From Poindextera sp036272595 (GTDB lineage: Bacteria; Pseudomonadota; Alphaproteobacteria; Caulobacterales; Caulobacteraceae), in NCBI GenBank assembly GCA_036272595.1, contig DATAYM010000086.1:1-64000 (forward strand): a DNA stretch of 64,000 nucleotides, given 5' to 3'. The notes beneath the pieces are model-generated. The model was not told the origin of the DNA. It was given only the letters and a program-made list of their open reading frames with translations, and did not search any database. The position numbers and the translations under genes were made by a program. The stretch's first letter is position 1. Each line of letters opens with the position of its first letter. Shown one piece after another: positions 26,901 to 35,882 of the stretch.

Positions 26901-27166
26901 CCGGGCAGGGACGTGCTCTCGATATGCTCGACGTCGTTCACCGTCGTCGGGATCACCCGCTCGAACGGCGTGATGATGCGCCCGGACATCTCGTCCGGCT
27001 GCAGGCCGGTGTACTGCCAGGCGACGCCGATGACCGGCACCTTGATGTCCGGAAAGATGTCCGTCGGCGTGTTCAGCGCCGCCAGCGGCCCGATCACCGC
27101 GATCAGGATGGCCATGACCACGAAGGTATAGGGTCGCTGCAGGGCGATGCGGACAAGGCCGATCAA
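23942..27166 (-). CDS. RND efflux transporter permease
   Basis: The product is 1074 residues, a full-length RND pump with 12 expected membrane spans and two large periplasmic loops. The N-terminus is IGLVRIALQRPYTFVVMAIL. FPDIKVPVIGVAWQYTGLQPDEM is typical of the first periplasmic loop, and the proton-relay region GILVDDATVTIENINWH (about residue 390-410) has the paired Asp of drug-type pumps. The start is TTG at 27166, backed by a GGAGCG site and normal N-terminal length. It pumps unknown substrates using proton motive force. It is preceded by a two-component regulatory set on the same strand. Confidence 0.93.
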   Translation of the reverse strand: MIGLVRIALQRPYTFVVMAILIAVIGPLAALNTPTDIFPDIKVPVIGVAWQYTGLQPDEMSGRIITPFERVIPTTVNDVEHIESTSLPGMGIVKIYFQPGVDIRTATAQVTSISQTVLKQMPPGVTPPLILNYNASTVPILQIATSSKSQSEQSVLDLTQNFIRPVLSAVPGAAIPYSYGGKVRQVQVDLDPQALQAKGLSAQDVETAIAAQNQIIPVGTVKIGSLQYTVKLNDAVASVEALNDLPVKTVNGAVVLIRDVGHVRDGNPPQQSIVHVDGARAVLTTILKAGSASTLAIVQGVKDKLPKLKETLPPDFKIVLLDDQSLFVKAAVSGVVKEGVIAAALTSLMILLFLGSWRSTVIIAISIPLAVLCALTALAATGQTLNIMTLGGLALAVGILVDDATVTIENINWHLEQGKDVRTAILDGAAQIVTPAFVSLLCICIVFVPMFMLKGVAGFLFVPMAESVVFAMIASFVLSRTLVPTMALFLLKPHHAAAGHDGEASEDHGPQRSRNPLARLQQGFERGFNAVRDRYSALLDLAMGARRTFIIGFLAVVVVSFSLAPFLGANFFPSVDSGQITLHVRPPVGTRIEDASAMFGRIEQTIRAAIPASELDSTIDNIGLPVSSINTVYNNSGLIGYQDGDIYVTLKAGHHPTAAYVKLLRERLPRLYPGVTFSFLPADIISQILNFGSPAPLDLQVSGPDTAADQAYAAELLRGLRDIRGVADARIQQSSSEPQLNIDMDRERMALLGLSAQDVTNSVVTSLAGSSQTAPTYWLNPKNGVSYPIVAQTPEYDLPSLSALENVPVTGRAGGLQVLGGLGTITRQQSSAVVSHYNIQPAIDLYAATQDRDLGGVAHDINALIKRTAKDVPKGATVILRGQVTTMNTAFSGLFFGLAGAIVLIYLLIVVNFQSWLDPFVIITALPAALAGIVWMLFATGTTLSVPALTGAIMCMGVATANSILVVSFARERLAATGDAVLAAKEAGFTRFRPVLMTALAMIIGMAPMALGLGEGGEQNAPLGRAVIGGLMCATIATLMFVPVIFSLVHGRESRRAVTDPTPSAELETGEAYA

Positions 27167-27250
27167 CGGGGACGCTCCAGGTGGACAGGCGAAGGCGTCC
27201 GCGCGGCGGGGCGCGGGCGATCGCGGCGGATCGGGCGCGCCTTTGCGCCA

Positions 27251-27294
27251 CCCCGCCTAAACAGGCGGGGCCGTGCGCATGAAGATTTCTTCAT
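27251..27294 (-). promoter_or_regulatory. Hairpin and inverted repeat between regulator and pump operon
   Basis: Between the regulator stop (27301) and the pump start (27166) lie a 7-bp stem (CCCCGCC and GGCGGGG, 27251-27270) and a 7+2+7 inverted repeat ATGAAGA-TT-TCTTCAT (27279-27294). The first could be a terminator without a clear U tract. The second is a candidate operator for one of the adjacent OmpR-type regulators. Confidence 0.45.
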
Positions 27295-27300
27295 CTCCGC

Positions 27301-27987
27301 TCAGCTGGCGGGCGGCCCGCCGCGAAAGGCGAAGCCGTGGCCGGGAATCACCTCGATGGGGGGCTGGCCCGACAGCGGCGTCAGCCGCTGTTGCAGCCGC
27401 CGCACGGCCCGGCTGACGGTTTGCGGCGAGACGTCGGAGTCGTCGCCCCAGACGTGACGCTGAAGTTCGTCGGTCTTCACCACCTGTCCCGGCCGCTTGG
27501 CCAGATAGACCAGCAGCTGGAACTGCTGCTGCGACAGCTCCACCTCCTCGTGGCCGAGGCGGACCGTGCGGCCGTCGCGCAGCAGCTCCAGCCGCGAGCG
27601 GGCGTCCGGGGCGATGCGGCGCCGTTCGCTTAAGCCCGCCAGCGCGCGCAGGCGGGCGGCGAACTCGCGGATATCCACCGGCCGGGTGAAACAGAGGTCG
27701 GCGCCCATGCGCAGCAGCTCGGCCCGCCGCGCGGCGGGGACGGAGGCCGGGGCGACGGCGACCAGGACGCTGCGCACGCCCGCCTCGGCCAGGGCGGCCG
27801 CATAGGCGCCGATGCGGTCGACGCCGTCGCGCTGGACCTCCACCGTCACCGCCTCATAGGCGCCGAGGCTGGCCTGGGCCAGCCCGTCCGCCTCGCCGGC
27901 GGCGATGTCGACCACGTGGCCAAGCTCGCGTAGCGCCTTGATCAGGTGGGCGTCGGCCCCGCCATCGTGGACGTAGAGGATGTGCAT
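27301..27987 (-). CDS. Atypical OmpR-family response regulator with degenerate receiver
   Basis: The product is 228 residues: receiver about 1-115, winged-helix DNA-binding domain about 130-225. The effector part is normal (ELSQQQFQLLVYLAKRPGQVV, SPQTVSRAVRRLQQRL, IPGHGFAFRG). The receiver is not. The beta-3 segment reads YEAVTVEVQRDG with Glu50 where the phospho-accepting Asp should be, the acidic pair at beta-1 is HDGG, and the conserved Lys of TKP is Arg (FTRPVDIREF). It may therefore be fixed in one activity state or respond to something other than phosphorylation. It begins three bases after the kinase stop and precedes the RND operon, its likely target. Confidence 0.85.
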   Translation of the reverse strand: MHILYVHDGGADAHLIKALRELGHVVDIAAGEADGLAQASLGAYEAVTVEVQRDGVDRIGAYAAALAEAGVRSVLVAVAPASVPAARRAELLRMGADLCFTRPVDIREFAARLRALAGLSERRRIAPDARSRLELLRDGRTVRLGHEEVELSQQQFQLLVYLAKRPGQVVKTDELQRHVWGDDSDVSPQTVSRAVRRLQQRLTPLSGQPPIEVIPGHGFAFRGGPPAS

Positions 27988-27990
27988 GCG

Positions 27991-29365
<1,375 letters not shown>

Positions 29366-29385
<20 letters not shown>

Positions 29386-30046
29386 AGCCCGCCCCCCGCA
29401 CGGTGTGGATCAGCGGCCGCTCCCCCGGCGGATCGACCTTGCGGCGCAGGCGGCCCATGTGCACGTCGATCAGGTTGGTGCCCGGGTCGAAGTGGTAGCC
29501 CCAGACCGCCTCGAAGATCATCGTGCGGGTGAGCACCTGGGCCGGGTGCCTCAAGAGCAGTTCCAGCAGCTTGGATTCGGTAGGCAGCAGCTTCAGCTCC
29601 CGGCCGCCCCGGCGCACCTGGCGGGTCAGGAGGTCCATCTCCAGGTCCTCGACCCGCAGCAGGCTGTCGCGGGCCGCGGCGCTGTCGCGCCGCCGCAGCA
29701 GCACTTCCAGGCGCGCGGCCATCTCCTCCGAAGCGAACGGCTTGGTCAGGTAGTCGTCGCCGCCGGCGCGCAGGCCGCGCACCCGCTCGTCGACGTCGCT
29801 CAAGGCGCTGATCATCAGCACCGGCGTGTCGACCTGGGCCGCCCGCATGGCGGTGACGATAGCCAGGCCGTCGACGTTCGGCAGCATGCGGTCCAGGGTC
29901 ACCGCATCGAAGGTCTCGGAGAGGGCGCGGACCAGGCCTTCGCGCCCGTCGGCGACCCAGTCGACCTCGAAGCCGGCCTGGCCGAGCTCGCTGGCGATCT
30001 CGCGGGCGGTCACCTCATCGTCCTCGATGCACAGGATGCGTCGCAT
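29366..30046 (-). CDS. OmpR-family two-component response regulator
   Basis: The product is 226 residues. The receiver has the canonical acidic pair EDD (8-10), the phosphoacceptor Asp52 in AVTLDRMLPNVDG, and Lys in YLTKPF. The C-terminal winged helix has LKLLPTESKLLELLLRHP and GTNLIDVHMGRLRRKVD, ending RGAGYALRGD. The ATG at 30046 (MRRILCIEDD) is chosen over an upstream in-frame ATG that would add an Arg-rich stub. It is the first gene of the regulator-kinase-regulator run and probably controls the downstream efflux genes. Confidence 0.92.
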
Positions 30047-30169
30047 GCCGCAACGCACACGCCGCCGACGCCGCCTTGTCAACGCCGATCGATGGTCCCG
30101 AAGGCTCGGTTCCGCGCGCCTGAGGCCGTGGGCGTCAACCTCGCCCCGGCCTGCTGGACCCGGCCGGCC

Positions 30170-30784
30170 TTAAGCTGAGCGGCGCATGCTGATGATCGAG
30201 ACCGGCGGCTTCAGCCACTGGCCGCGCTGGTCGGCGAACTTGGTCTTGCCGTTGGTGGGCAGGCCCAGGATGGTGTGGACCACCGCCATGCCGTCGACCA
30301 CCTGACCGAAGGCGGCGAAGCCGAGATTGTCCCCCGGCGCGCCCGGATGGGCGTCCAGATAGGGCTCGGGACTGGCGCAGATGAAGAAGTTGTCGGTCGC
30401 GGTGCCGGGACCGAAACGCCCGAGCGACAGCGTGCCGGTGACGTGGCGAAGGCCGGTCTTGGTGGTGCTCTCGTGGGCGATGGGCGGGAAGGGATGGGTC
30501 TTCGGGTTCGGCGCGCCGACGATCGTGCCCTGCTTCGGCGCGCCGGGATCCCGCGACGCCCGGAAGAACGAGCCGCCGTCATAGGCCTTGGCGTCGACAT
30601 AGCGCAGGAAATTGGTCGAGGTGATCGGCGCCCGCTGCGCTTCCAACTCCACCAGGATGGTCCCGTGGTTGGTGGTGATCAGCACCCTGGGCTTGGCCGC
30701 CGCCGCCAAGGTCGCGCCGGCGCTGCCCAGCAGCAGCCCCGCGCCCACGACAAAGCTCCGGCGTCCGACCTTGGACTCCGCCAT
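30170..30784 (-). CDS. Peptidylprolyl isomerase, cyclophilin type, Tat-exported
   Basis: The product is 204 residues. An N-terminal twin-arginine signal (KVGRRSFVVGAGLLLGSAGATLA) directs it to the periplasm. The cyclophilin domain starts PRVLITTNHGTILVELEAQRAP. SFFRASRD aligns with the usual FHRVI active-site strand, and LSLGRFGPGTATDNFFIC and FAAFGQVVDGMAVV follow. The catalytic Arg lies in the FRASRD segment. The ATG has a good AAGGAG site. The final residues are WLKPPVSIISMRRSA. It is probably a single gene, adjacent to a decayed amidohydrolase on the same strand. Confidence 0.88.
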   Translation of the reverse strand: MAESKVGRRSFVVGAGLLLGSAGATLAAAAKPRVLITTNHGTILVELEAQRAPITSTNFLRYVDAKAYDGGSFFRASRDPGAPKQGTIVGAPNPKTHPFPPIAHESTTKTGLRHVTGTLSLGRFGPGTATDNFFICASPEPYLDAHPGAPGDNLGFAAFGQVVDGMAVVHTILGLPTNGKTKFADQRGQWLKPPVSIISMRRSA

Positions 30785-30820
30785 CGATGACTGCTCCTTG
30801 TTCAGTTTCGCGACCCGACC

Positions 30821-31108
30821 CTACTCCCAGGCCCAGGTCCAGTCTCCGGCCGACGCGCGAGATCCGCCGCCGGGCCGGCCGGTCCATCCCCGTCCCCGGA
30901 TGACGCGCCCGTTGCGCACATCCGTGACCCGGCCGTCGTCGACCGCGATCGCGCCGTTCACCAGGACGTACTGGACGCCCGTCGCGCTCGTCGCGGACGT
31001 AGCGCCCGAGCACCCTGGCGAACGAGCCGTAGGCGCGGGGATGCTGCCCGCGCTGGAGGAACACCCCTTCCGGCGCCGTCGCCGCCTCGTCCGAGGCGAA
31101 GCTCACAA
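30821..31108 (-). pseudogene. Remnant of N-acyl-D-amino-acid deacylase (amidohydrolase)
   Basis: Reading the minus strand from the end of the FAD oxidase gives QIVSFASDEAATAPEGVFLQ and HPRAYGSFARVLGRYVRDE, which are typical of the metal-dependent barrel near the C-terminus of D-aminoacylases. After about 31 codons with this match the frame breaks. In a different frame the extreme C-terminus resumes: ATGVQYVLVNGAIAVDDG, then NGRVIRGRGWTGRP, ending at TAG 30823-30821. The N-terminal three quarters and about 50 codons between the two pieces are gone. The remnant has no usable start. It marks a former locus with the adjacent oxidase and the XRE-cupin regulator. Confidence 0.78.
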
Positions 31109-32227
31109 TCTGGCCGGTGAAATCTCGTCGGCGTGAACGCCGAAGTCCTCGATCTCGGCGTCGACGGGAAGCCCCATCGCCAGGCTGGCGGCGACGCGGC
31201 TGAGGGCCGGCGCGGTCTGGATGCCGTAGCCGCCCAAGGCCGCCACCCAGAAGAATCCCGGCTGCACGGTGTCGAACCCCACGACCGGCGATCGATCCTT
31301 CACGAACGACCGCAGCCCGGCCCACCGGCTTCGCACCCGCCGGACGTCGACGGTGGCGGCGGCCTGCAGGCGGTCGATGGCGACGGCGATGTCGATCTCG
31401 TCGGGCTGCGCGTCGCAGGGAGGCGACGGCGTCTCGTCGGCGGGCGAAACCAGGAGCAGACCCGCGTCGGGCTTGGCGTAGAACGTCTCCTCGACGTCCA
31501 GGATCATCGGCCAGTCATGGTGGGCGCCGCCGGCGACCTCGACCAGCACGGCGGTCCGCCGGCGTGGCTCGAGTCCGATGTCCTGCGCGCCGGCCATTCG
31601 GCCCAGCTCGCCGGCCCAAGCCCCCGCGGCGTTCACGATCAGGTCGGCCCTATATGTCCTGTCGCCGCACTCCACGGCCCAGGCCTCCTGGACGCGGGAA
31701 ATGCCGGTGACCTTGGCCCCGACCGAGAGCAGGCCGCCCCGCTCGCGAAACCGCCTCAGATAGGCCTGCTGGAGTTCGTGGACCTCGATGTCGGCCGTTC
31801 CGGCGTCGACCGCGGCGCCCAGCAGCCCTTCCGGACGCAGGACCGGACAAAGCGCCAGGGCCTGGTCGGGCCCGATCACATCGACCCCGGCGGCTTCTTT
31901 TGCGGCGAAAGCCTCGAACGCCGCTTCCTGGCCCGTGCGCGCGAAGACCAGCACCGGGCGGGGCCTGACGAGCGGAATCGAGGCGAAATCGTCTGGCGCG
32001 GAGAAGAATTGGCGGCGGCTTGCGCGCGAGAGGGCGCGAATCGCATCGTTGCCGTAGGTCTCGGAGAACAGAGCCGCCGAGCGGCCGGTGGAATGATATC
32101 CCGGCTGATCCTCCATCTCGAGGAGTCGGACCCGGGCGTGCGCGGACAGGTGCGCCGCGATGGCCGTCCCAGCCATGCCGCCGCCGATGACCAGGACATC
32201 GCTGACGGGGTCTGGCATGGCTTCCAT
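31103..32227 (-). CDS. FAD-dependent oxidoreductase, D-amino-acid oxidase/dehydrogenase (DAO) family
   Basis: The product is 374 residues. The N-terminal FAD motif is VLVIGGGMAGTAIAAHL, followed by LEMEDQPGYHSTGRSAALFSE, NAAGAWAGELG in the middle, and FFWVAALGGYGIQTAP near the end, the second FAD contact. It has the glycine-oxidase/DAO fold and probably oxidises an amino or imino acid in the cytoplasm. The context (deacylase remnant downstream, XRE-cupin regulator divergent) suggests D-amino acids, but this is inferred. Two in-frame ATGs, 32227 and 32218, are near; the first is used. The coding sequence itself looks intact. Confidence 0.82.
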   Translation of the reverse strand: MEAMPDPVSDVLVIGGGMAGTAIAAHLSAHARVRLLEMEDQPGYHSTGRSAALFSETYGNDAIRALSRASRRQFFSAPDDFASIPLVRPRPVLVFARTGQEAAFEAFAAKEAAGVDVIGPDQALALCPVLRPEGLLGAAVDAGTADIEVHELQQAYLRRFRERGGLLSVGAKVTGISRVQEAWAVECGDRTYRADLIVNAAGAWAGELGRMAGAQDIGLEPRRRTAVLVEVAGGAHHDWPMILDVEETFYAKPDAGLLLVSPADETPSPPCDAQPDEIDIAVAIDRLQAAATVDVRRVRSRWAGLRSFVKDRSPVVGFDTVQPGFFWVAALGGYGIQTAPALSRVAASLAMGLPVDAEIEDFGVHADEISPARL

Positions 32228-32327
32228 CTCTTCAATCGGCGATTCCGGGCGATTCCGGCACGTTCGCCGTTCGCCGCGCACTTTGCACAGGCGCTCGCGG
32301 CTTTGGAGCGAAAAAACATGCTGGATA

Positions 32328-32342
32328 CGAAAAATATTTTCG
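32328..32342. promoter_or_regulatory. AT-rich inverted repeat in divergent promoter, candidate XRE-cupin operator
   Basis: CGAAAA-ATA-TTTTCG is a perfect 6+3+6 inverted repeat, followed at once by GATATTTTACC, giving two overlapping copies of ATATTTT. It is by far the most AT-rich piece of the 191-base divergent gap between the oxidase and the regulator gene, which is where an autoregulating XRE-cupin protein would bind. Confidence 0.5.
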
Positions 32343-32418
32343 ATATTTTACCGTCGTGGAGGCTGGTCCTGGCCGAGGTCGCCAAATACGCGTCACGCAG
32401 TGCGAAGGGCGGATCAAC

Positions 32419-33153
32419 ATGACTGAAACGGCCAGGCCCGGCGCGATGCTCAAGGCCCTCCGGCTTCGGAAGGGCTGGAAGCTTTCCGATGTCGCCGAGC
32501 GGACCGGTTTTCCGGTTTCGACCTTGTCGAAGATCGAAAATGACAAGGTGGCGCTGACCTACGACAAGATCGCGCGCCTCAGCAAAGGCCTGGATGTCGA
32601 CATCGGCGTGTTCTTTGCCGGCGAGGCCGTCCCTCCGGTGGCGCTCGTCACCGGCCGCCGCAGCATCGTGCGCAAAGGCGACGGCCAGCTGATCGAGACC
32701 GACAACTATCGTCACCTGTTCGTCGCCACCGATCTGCTGAACAAGCGGTTCGTGCCGATCATCGGAGAGTCCTTCGTCAAGTCGATCGACGACTTCGGAG
32801 ACCTGATCCGCCACAGCGGCGAGGAGTACACCTACGTCCTCGAGGGCGTGCTGGAACTGCATACCGAGCTCTATGCGCCTGTGCGGCTCGAGGCGGGGGA
32901 TTCCATCTATTTCGACAGCGGCATGGGGCATGCCTACATCGACGTCGGCCCCACGCCCTGCCGGATCCTGACCATCTGCTCGGGGGAGGAATCGCAGCTC
33001 ATGTCCGTCCACCAGAAGGACGGGCCGGCGGTCGACGAACCCGCGCGCATCCCGACCCCTGGCAAGGCCGCCCGCAAGACGGCGAGCGGCGGCGCGGCGA
33101 GACAGACGCCGCCGATGAAGGTCGTCCGGGCCAGCCGCGCGGCGTCGACCTAG
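32419..33153 (+). CDS. XRE-family transcriptional regulator with cupin domain
   Basis: The product is 244 residues. The N-terminal helix-turn-helix reads LKALRLRKGWKLSDVAERTGFPVSTLSKIEN (about 10-40). A C-terminal cupin (about 130-195) has SGEEYTYVLEGVLELH and LEAGDSIYFDSGMGHAYID, which form the ligand-binding barrel. The last 35 residues are a basic, low-complexity tail (KAARKTASGGAAR). Such regulators usually control adjacent amino-acid or polyamine genes and sense the substrate in the cupin. It is divergent from the FAD oxidase, with an AT-rich palindrome between them. The ATG follows GGCGGATCAAC. Confidence 0.88.
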   Translation: MTETARPGAMLKALRLRKGWKLSDVAERTGFPVSTLSKIENDKVALTYDKIARLSKGLDVDIGVFFAGEAVPPVALVTGRRSIVRKGDGQLIETDNYRHLFVATDLLNKRFVPIIGESFVKSIDDFGDLIRHSGEEYTYVLEGVLELHTELYAPVRLEAGDSIYFDSGMGHAYIDVGPTPCRILTICSGEESQLMSVHQKDGPAVDEPARIPTPGKAARKTASGGAARQTPPMKVVRASRAAST

Positions 33154-33299
33154 CCCGCGTCCCCGACCGCCCGCGGCGTCAGCGCGCCTGCGTTTCGGCC
33201 TTGGCCATGTTCGTTCCAGAAAGAAGTTGCTAGATGGGCAAGTGAGAGTCTAGGCGCCGTCGGCGTCGCCTTGCGAGCGGGCCTCTGGGGAGAAGAGCG

Positions 33300-33716
33300 G
33301 TGAGCGAGATGAATGTGACCGCCGGACCGTTTCGCTTCCGGGCGCGGCTGGAAACGGCCCTGGCGCCGAAGACCTGCGCCTATTTCAGGACCTTGCTGCC
33401 CTTGCGCAAGCAGATCGTCCACGTCCGCTGGAGCGGGGAGGGGTGCTGGGCGCCGCTGGGCGACGAACCGCTGGATTTTCCGGTCGAAAACGCCACCAGC
33501 TATCCCGCGCCCGGCCAGTTCATCTTCTATCCCGGAGGATACAGCGAGGCGGAGATCCTGCTCGCCTACGGCGGGGTGCGTTTCGCCAGCAAGCTCGGCC
33601 AGCTGGCCGGCAATCATTTCCTGACGCTGGTCGCCGGGCTCGAGCAGCTGCCGCAGCTGGGCCGGCTCGCCCTCTGGAACGGCGCCCAGGAGCTGGTGGT
33701 GGAGCAGGCTGGGTAA
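33300..33716 (+). CDS. DUF3830 family cyclophilin-like protein
   Basis: The product is 138 residues. It matches the small DUF3830 family by PGQFIFYPGGYSEAEILLAYG and RFASKLGQLAGNHFLTLVAG in the C-terminal half and FRTLLPLRKQIVHVRWSGE in the N-terminal half. The family is predicted to have a cyclophilin-like barrel; its function is not established. It is often found beside amidohydrolases and amino-acid enzymes, which agrees with the D-amino-acid-type remnant upstream. The GTG at 33300 is chosen because GGGGAGAAG lies seven bases before it; an ATG nine bases downstream would be badly spaced. Confidence 0.75.
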   Translation: MSEMNVTAGPFRFRARLETALAPKTCAYFRTLLPLRKQIVHVRWSGEGCWAPLGDEPLDFPVENATSYPAPGQFIFYPGGYSEAEILLAYGGVRFASKLGQLAGNHFLTLVAGLEQLPQLGRLALWNGAQELVVEQAG

Positions 33717-33809
33717 CGAAAGGCGGCGTCCTTCGCCAGCCAGGGTTTGACAAGCCGGCCGCCCGGCTCTAGCCGGCCTTCAGGCGCGCACGGAAAGAGG
33801 CGGTGGAGG

Positions 33810-35507
33810 ATGTACTACAAGGAACTGAAGGCGGCGTGGGGCGAGCTGATCGCGCCGGGCGCTCCGTTCGAGATCGCGGAGATCGAGGTGCGCGGCCAGA
33901 GGCTGCGCAGCTTCAAGAACGCGCCGCCGAACATCCGGGCCCTCTGGATGTCCACCGCCCAGTACGCCGACCGCGAATACATCGTCTACCTGGATGAGCG
34001 GCTGACCTACGGCGAGGCCCACGCCCAGGTGGCGGCCGTGGCCAACTGGCTGATGGCGCAGGGGGTCAGGCCCGGCGACCGCGTCGGCATCGCCATGCGC
34101 AACTATCCGGAATGGATGCTGATCTACTGGGCCTGCGTCTCCATCGGCGTGGCCGCGGTCGGCATGAACGCCTGGTGGGTGACCGAGGAGATGGAGTTCG
34201 CCCTGAAGGACTCCGCGCCCAAGGTGGTGTTCGCGGACGCCGAGCGGCTTGCGCGCATCCTGGAGCGGCCCGAAACCGCGGCGCGCTCGAAACTCGTGGC
34301 CGTGCGGGCCGAGGCGCCGGCCGGCGTCACCCCGTGGGCGGAGGTGATCGCCGCCGGCGGGACCATGCCCGACGTCGCGGTCGATTCCGACGCCGACGCC
34401 TGCATCTTCTACACCTCCGGCACCACAGGCTTTCCGAAGGGCGCGCAGCTGACCCAGCGCGGCTGCGTCACCAACCTGTTCAACATCATGTTCTCCGGCC
34501 AGGTCCAGGCGCTGGCGACCGCTCGGGGCACCGGCGTCGCCCCGGATCCGAACGCGCCGATCCCCGTGCCCATCGCGCTGATCACCACGCCGCTGTTCCA
34601 CGTCACCGCCAACAATTGCGGCGCCTATGCGGTCAGCGCCGCCGGCGGCAAGCTGGTCCTGATGTATCGCTGGGACGCCGGCGAGGCGTTGCGGCTGATC
34701 GAGCGCGAGAAGGTGACGGTGATGAGCGGCGTGCCGGTGATGGCGCGCGAGCTGCTCGCCCATCCGGACTTCGAGGCCACCGACACCTCGAGCCTGGCCA
34801 CCCTGGGCGGCGGCGGCGCGCAGCTGCAGCCGGACCTGGTGGCCAAGATCGACTCCCAGGTGAAGACCGCCCGGCCCAACACCGGCTACGGCATGACCGA
34901 GACCTGCGGCATCATCACCGCCGTGGCCGCCGACTTCTTCGTCGACAAACCGGCCAGCGTCGGCCCGGCCATGCCGACCTTCGAGGTCAAGTGCGTCGAC
35001 GACGACGGCAATACCGTGCCGGCCGGCGAGATCGGCGAGCTCTGGGTCAAGGGCGCGCCGGTGATCAAGGGCTACATCAACCGGCCCGAGGCGACGGCGG
35101 ACTCGATCACCGACGGCTGGCTGCATACCGGCGACGTGGCGCGGGTGGACGAGGACGGCTTCATCTTCATCGTCGACCGCAAGAAGGACATGGTGCTGCG
35201 CGGCGGCGAGAACGTCTATTGCGCCGAGGTCGAGGCGTCCGTCCACCAGCACGCGGCGGTGGCCGAATGCTGCGTCTTCGGCGTGCCGGACGCCCGGCTG
35301 GGCGAGCAGGTGGCGGCGGCCGTGGTGCTGCATCCCGGCCAGCCCCTGGATGCCGAAACCCTGCGCGCCCACCTCGCCAGCCGCCTCTCGCGCCACAAGA
35401 TCCCGCACTACATCTGGTTCCTCAACGCGCCGATCCCACGCAACGCCAACGGCAAGTTCCTGAAGCGCGAACTGCGCGAGAACCTGAAGCTGGAGGCGGC
35501 TGCCTAG
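33810..35507 (+). CDS. Acyl-CoA synthetase (AMP-binding, ANL superfamily)
   Basis: The product is 565 residues. The P-loop motif is FYTSGTTGFPKGA; the second core motif is NTGYGMTETCG; the third is TGDVARVDEDGFIFIVDRKKDMVLRGGENVY; the catalytic C-terminal Lys is in NGKFLKREL. It activates a carboxylic acid with ATP and CoA. The segment GVAAVGMNAWWVTEEMEF is usual in medium or long-chain acyl-CoA synthetases of this group; chain length is not deducible. The ATG at 33810 lies after AAAGAGGCGG. It stands alone between DUF3830 and iolB. Confidence 0.9.
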   Translation: MYYKELKAAWGELIAPGAPFEIAEIEVRGQRLRSFKNAPPNIRALWMSTAQYADREYIVYLDERLTYGEAHAQVAAVANWLMAQGVRPGDRVGIAMRNYPEWMLIYWACVSIGVAAVGMNAWWVTEEMEFALKDSAPKVVFADAERLARILERPETAARSKLVAVRAEAPAGVTPWAEVIAAGGTMPDVAVDSDADACIFYTSGTTGFPKGAQLTQRGCVTNLFNIMFSGQVQALATARGTGVAPDPNAPIPVPIALITTPLFHVTANNCGAYAVSAAGGKLVLMYRWDAGEALRLIEREKVTVMSGVPVMARELLAHPDFEATDTSSLATLGGGGAQLQPDLVAKIDSQVKTARPNTGYGMTETCGIITAVAADFFVDKPASVGPAMPTFEVKCVDDDGNTVPAGEIGELWVKGAPVIKGYINRPEATADSITDGWLHTGDVARVDEDGFIFIVDRKKDMVLRGGENVYCAEVEASVHQHAAVAECCVFGVPDARLGEQVAAAVVLHPGQPLDAETLRAHLASRLSRHKIPHYIWFLNAPIPRNANGKFLKRELRENLKLEAAA

Positions 35508-35569
35508 GTGCGCATGACGATCTCAGCCTCTCTCGGCTAGATCGACAGCGCCCACCTGACCGGCTGCGC

Positions 35570-35620
35570 TCCAAAAGCCCCTTCCCCCTCGCGGGGAAGG
35601 GGTTGGGGTTGGGGGCGCCA
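35570..35620. repeat. Half copy of palindromic repeat family 1
   Basis: CCAAAAGCCCCTTCCCCCTC then GCGGGGAAGGGG and TTGGGGTTGGGGGCGCC corresponds to the left half of family 1; the right arm is missing. It follows the acyl-CoA synthetase stop. Confidence 0.7.
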
Positions 35621-35882
35621 GAGCAAGCCGCGCTGATTTCACTGATATTTTGGGTTGACCAGCGAACCAGGAAAGGCGGCGTTCGCCGATCACTTTCGTC
35701 TTGGCACGGTCGTCGAGCGTCTGGAAGACCTGGACCTGTTTGTCGATCATAGCCTCGAAGCGGAACACGACCCCAGGCTGGCTGATCCGCGGGGGCCTAT
35801 AGCCGGCTCGGCCTCGAGACCCTAAAAAGCGCCGCGACGGCGGCGGGGCTGATCCCCGCTTCGCGGCGGCGGAGTAGAGACC
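35621..35882. other. Spacer before iolB, no gene recognised
   Basis: About 260 bases of somewhat lower GC. A short minus-strand frame here (MIDKQVQVFQTL...) runs into the repeat and has no ribosome site or recognisable family. CTAAAAAGCG and GGCGGCGGAGTAGAGACC lie just before iolB; GGCGGAG is its probable ribosome-binding site. Confidence 0.5.

Noticed and set aside
23702..27457. A 1251-codon open frame on the plus strand opposite the RND pump genes
   Set aside because: It is antisense to well-conserved pump genes and is rich in His, Arg, Gly and Asp as expected for a shadow frame in GC-rich DNA. No family or ribosome site is visible.
31133..32422. A 429-codon plus-strand frame opposite the FAD oxidase
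   Set aside because: Antisense to a gene with clear FAD motifs; no domain of its own.
35576..35755. A short minus-strand frame, MIDKQVQVFQTL..., in the gap before iolB
   Set aside because: It runs into a dispersed repeat, has no ribosome site and matches nothing I recognise.
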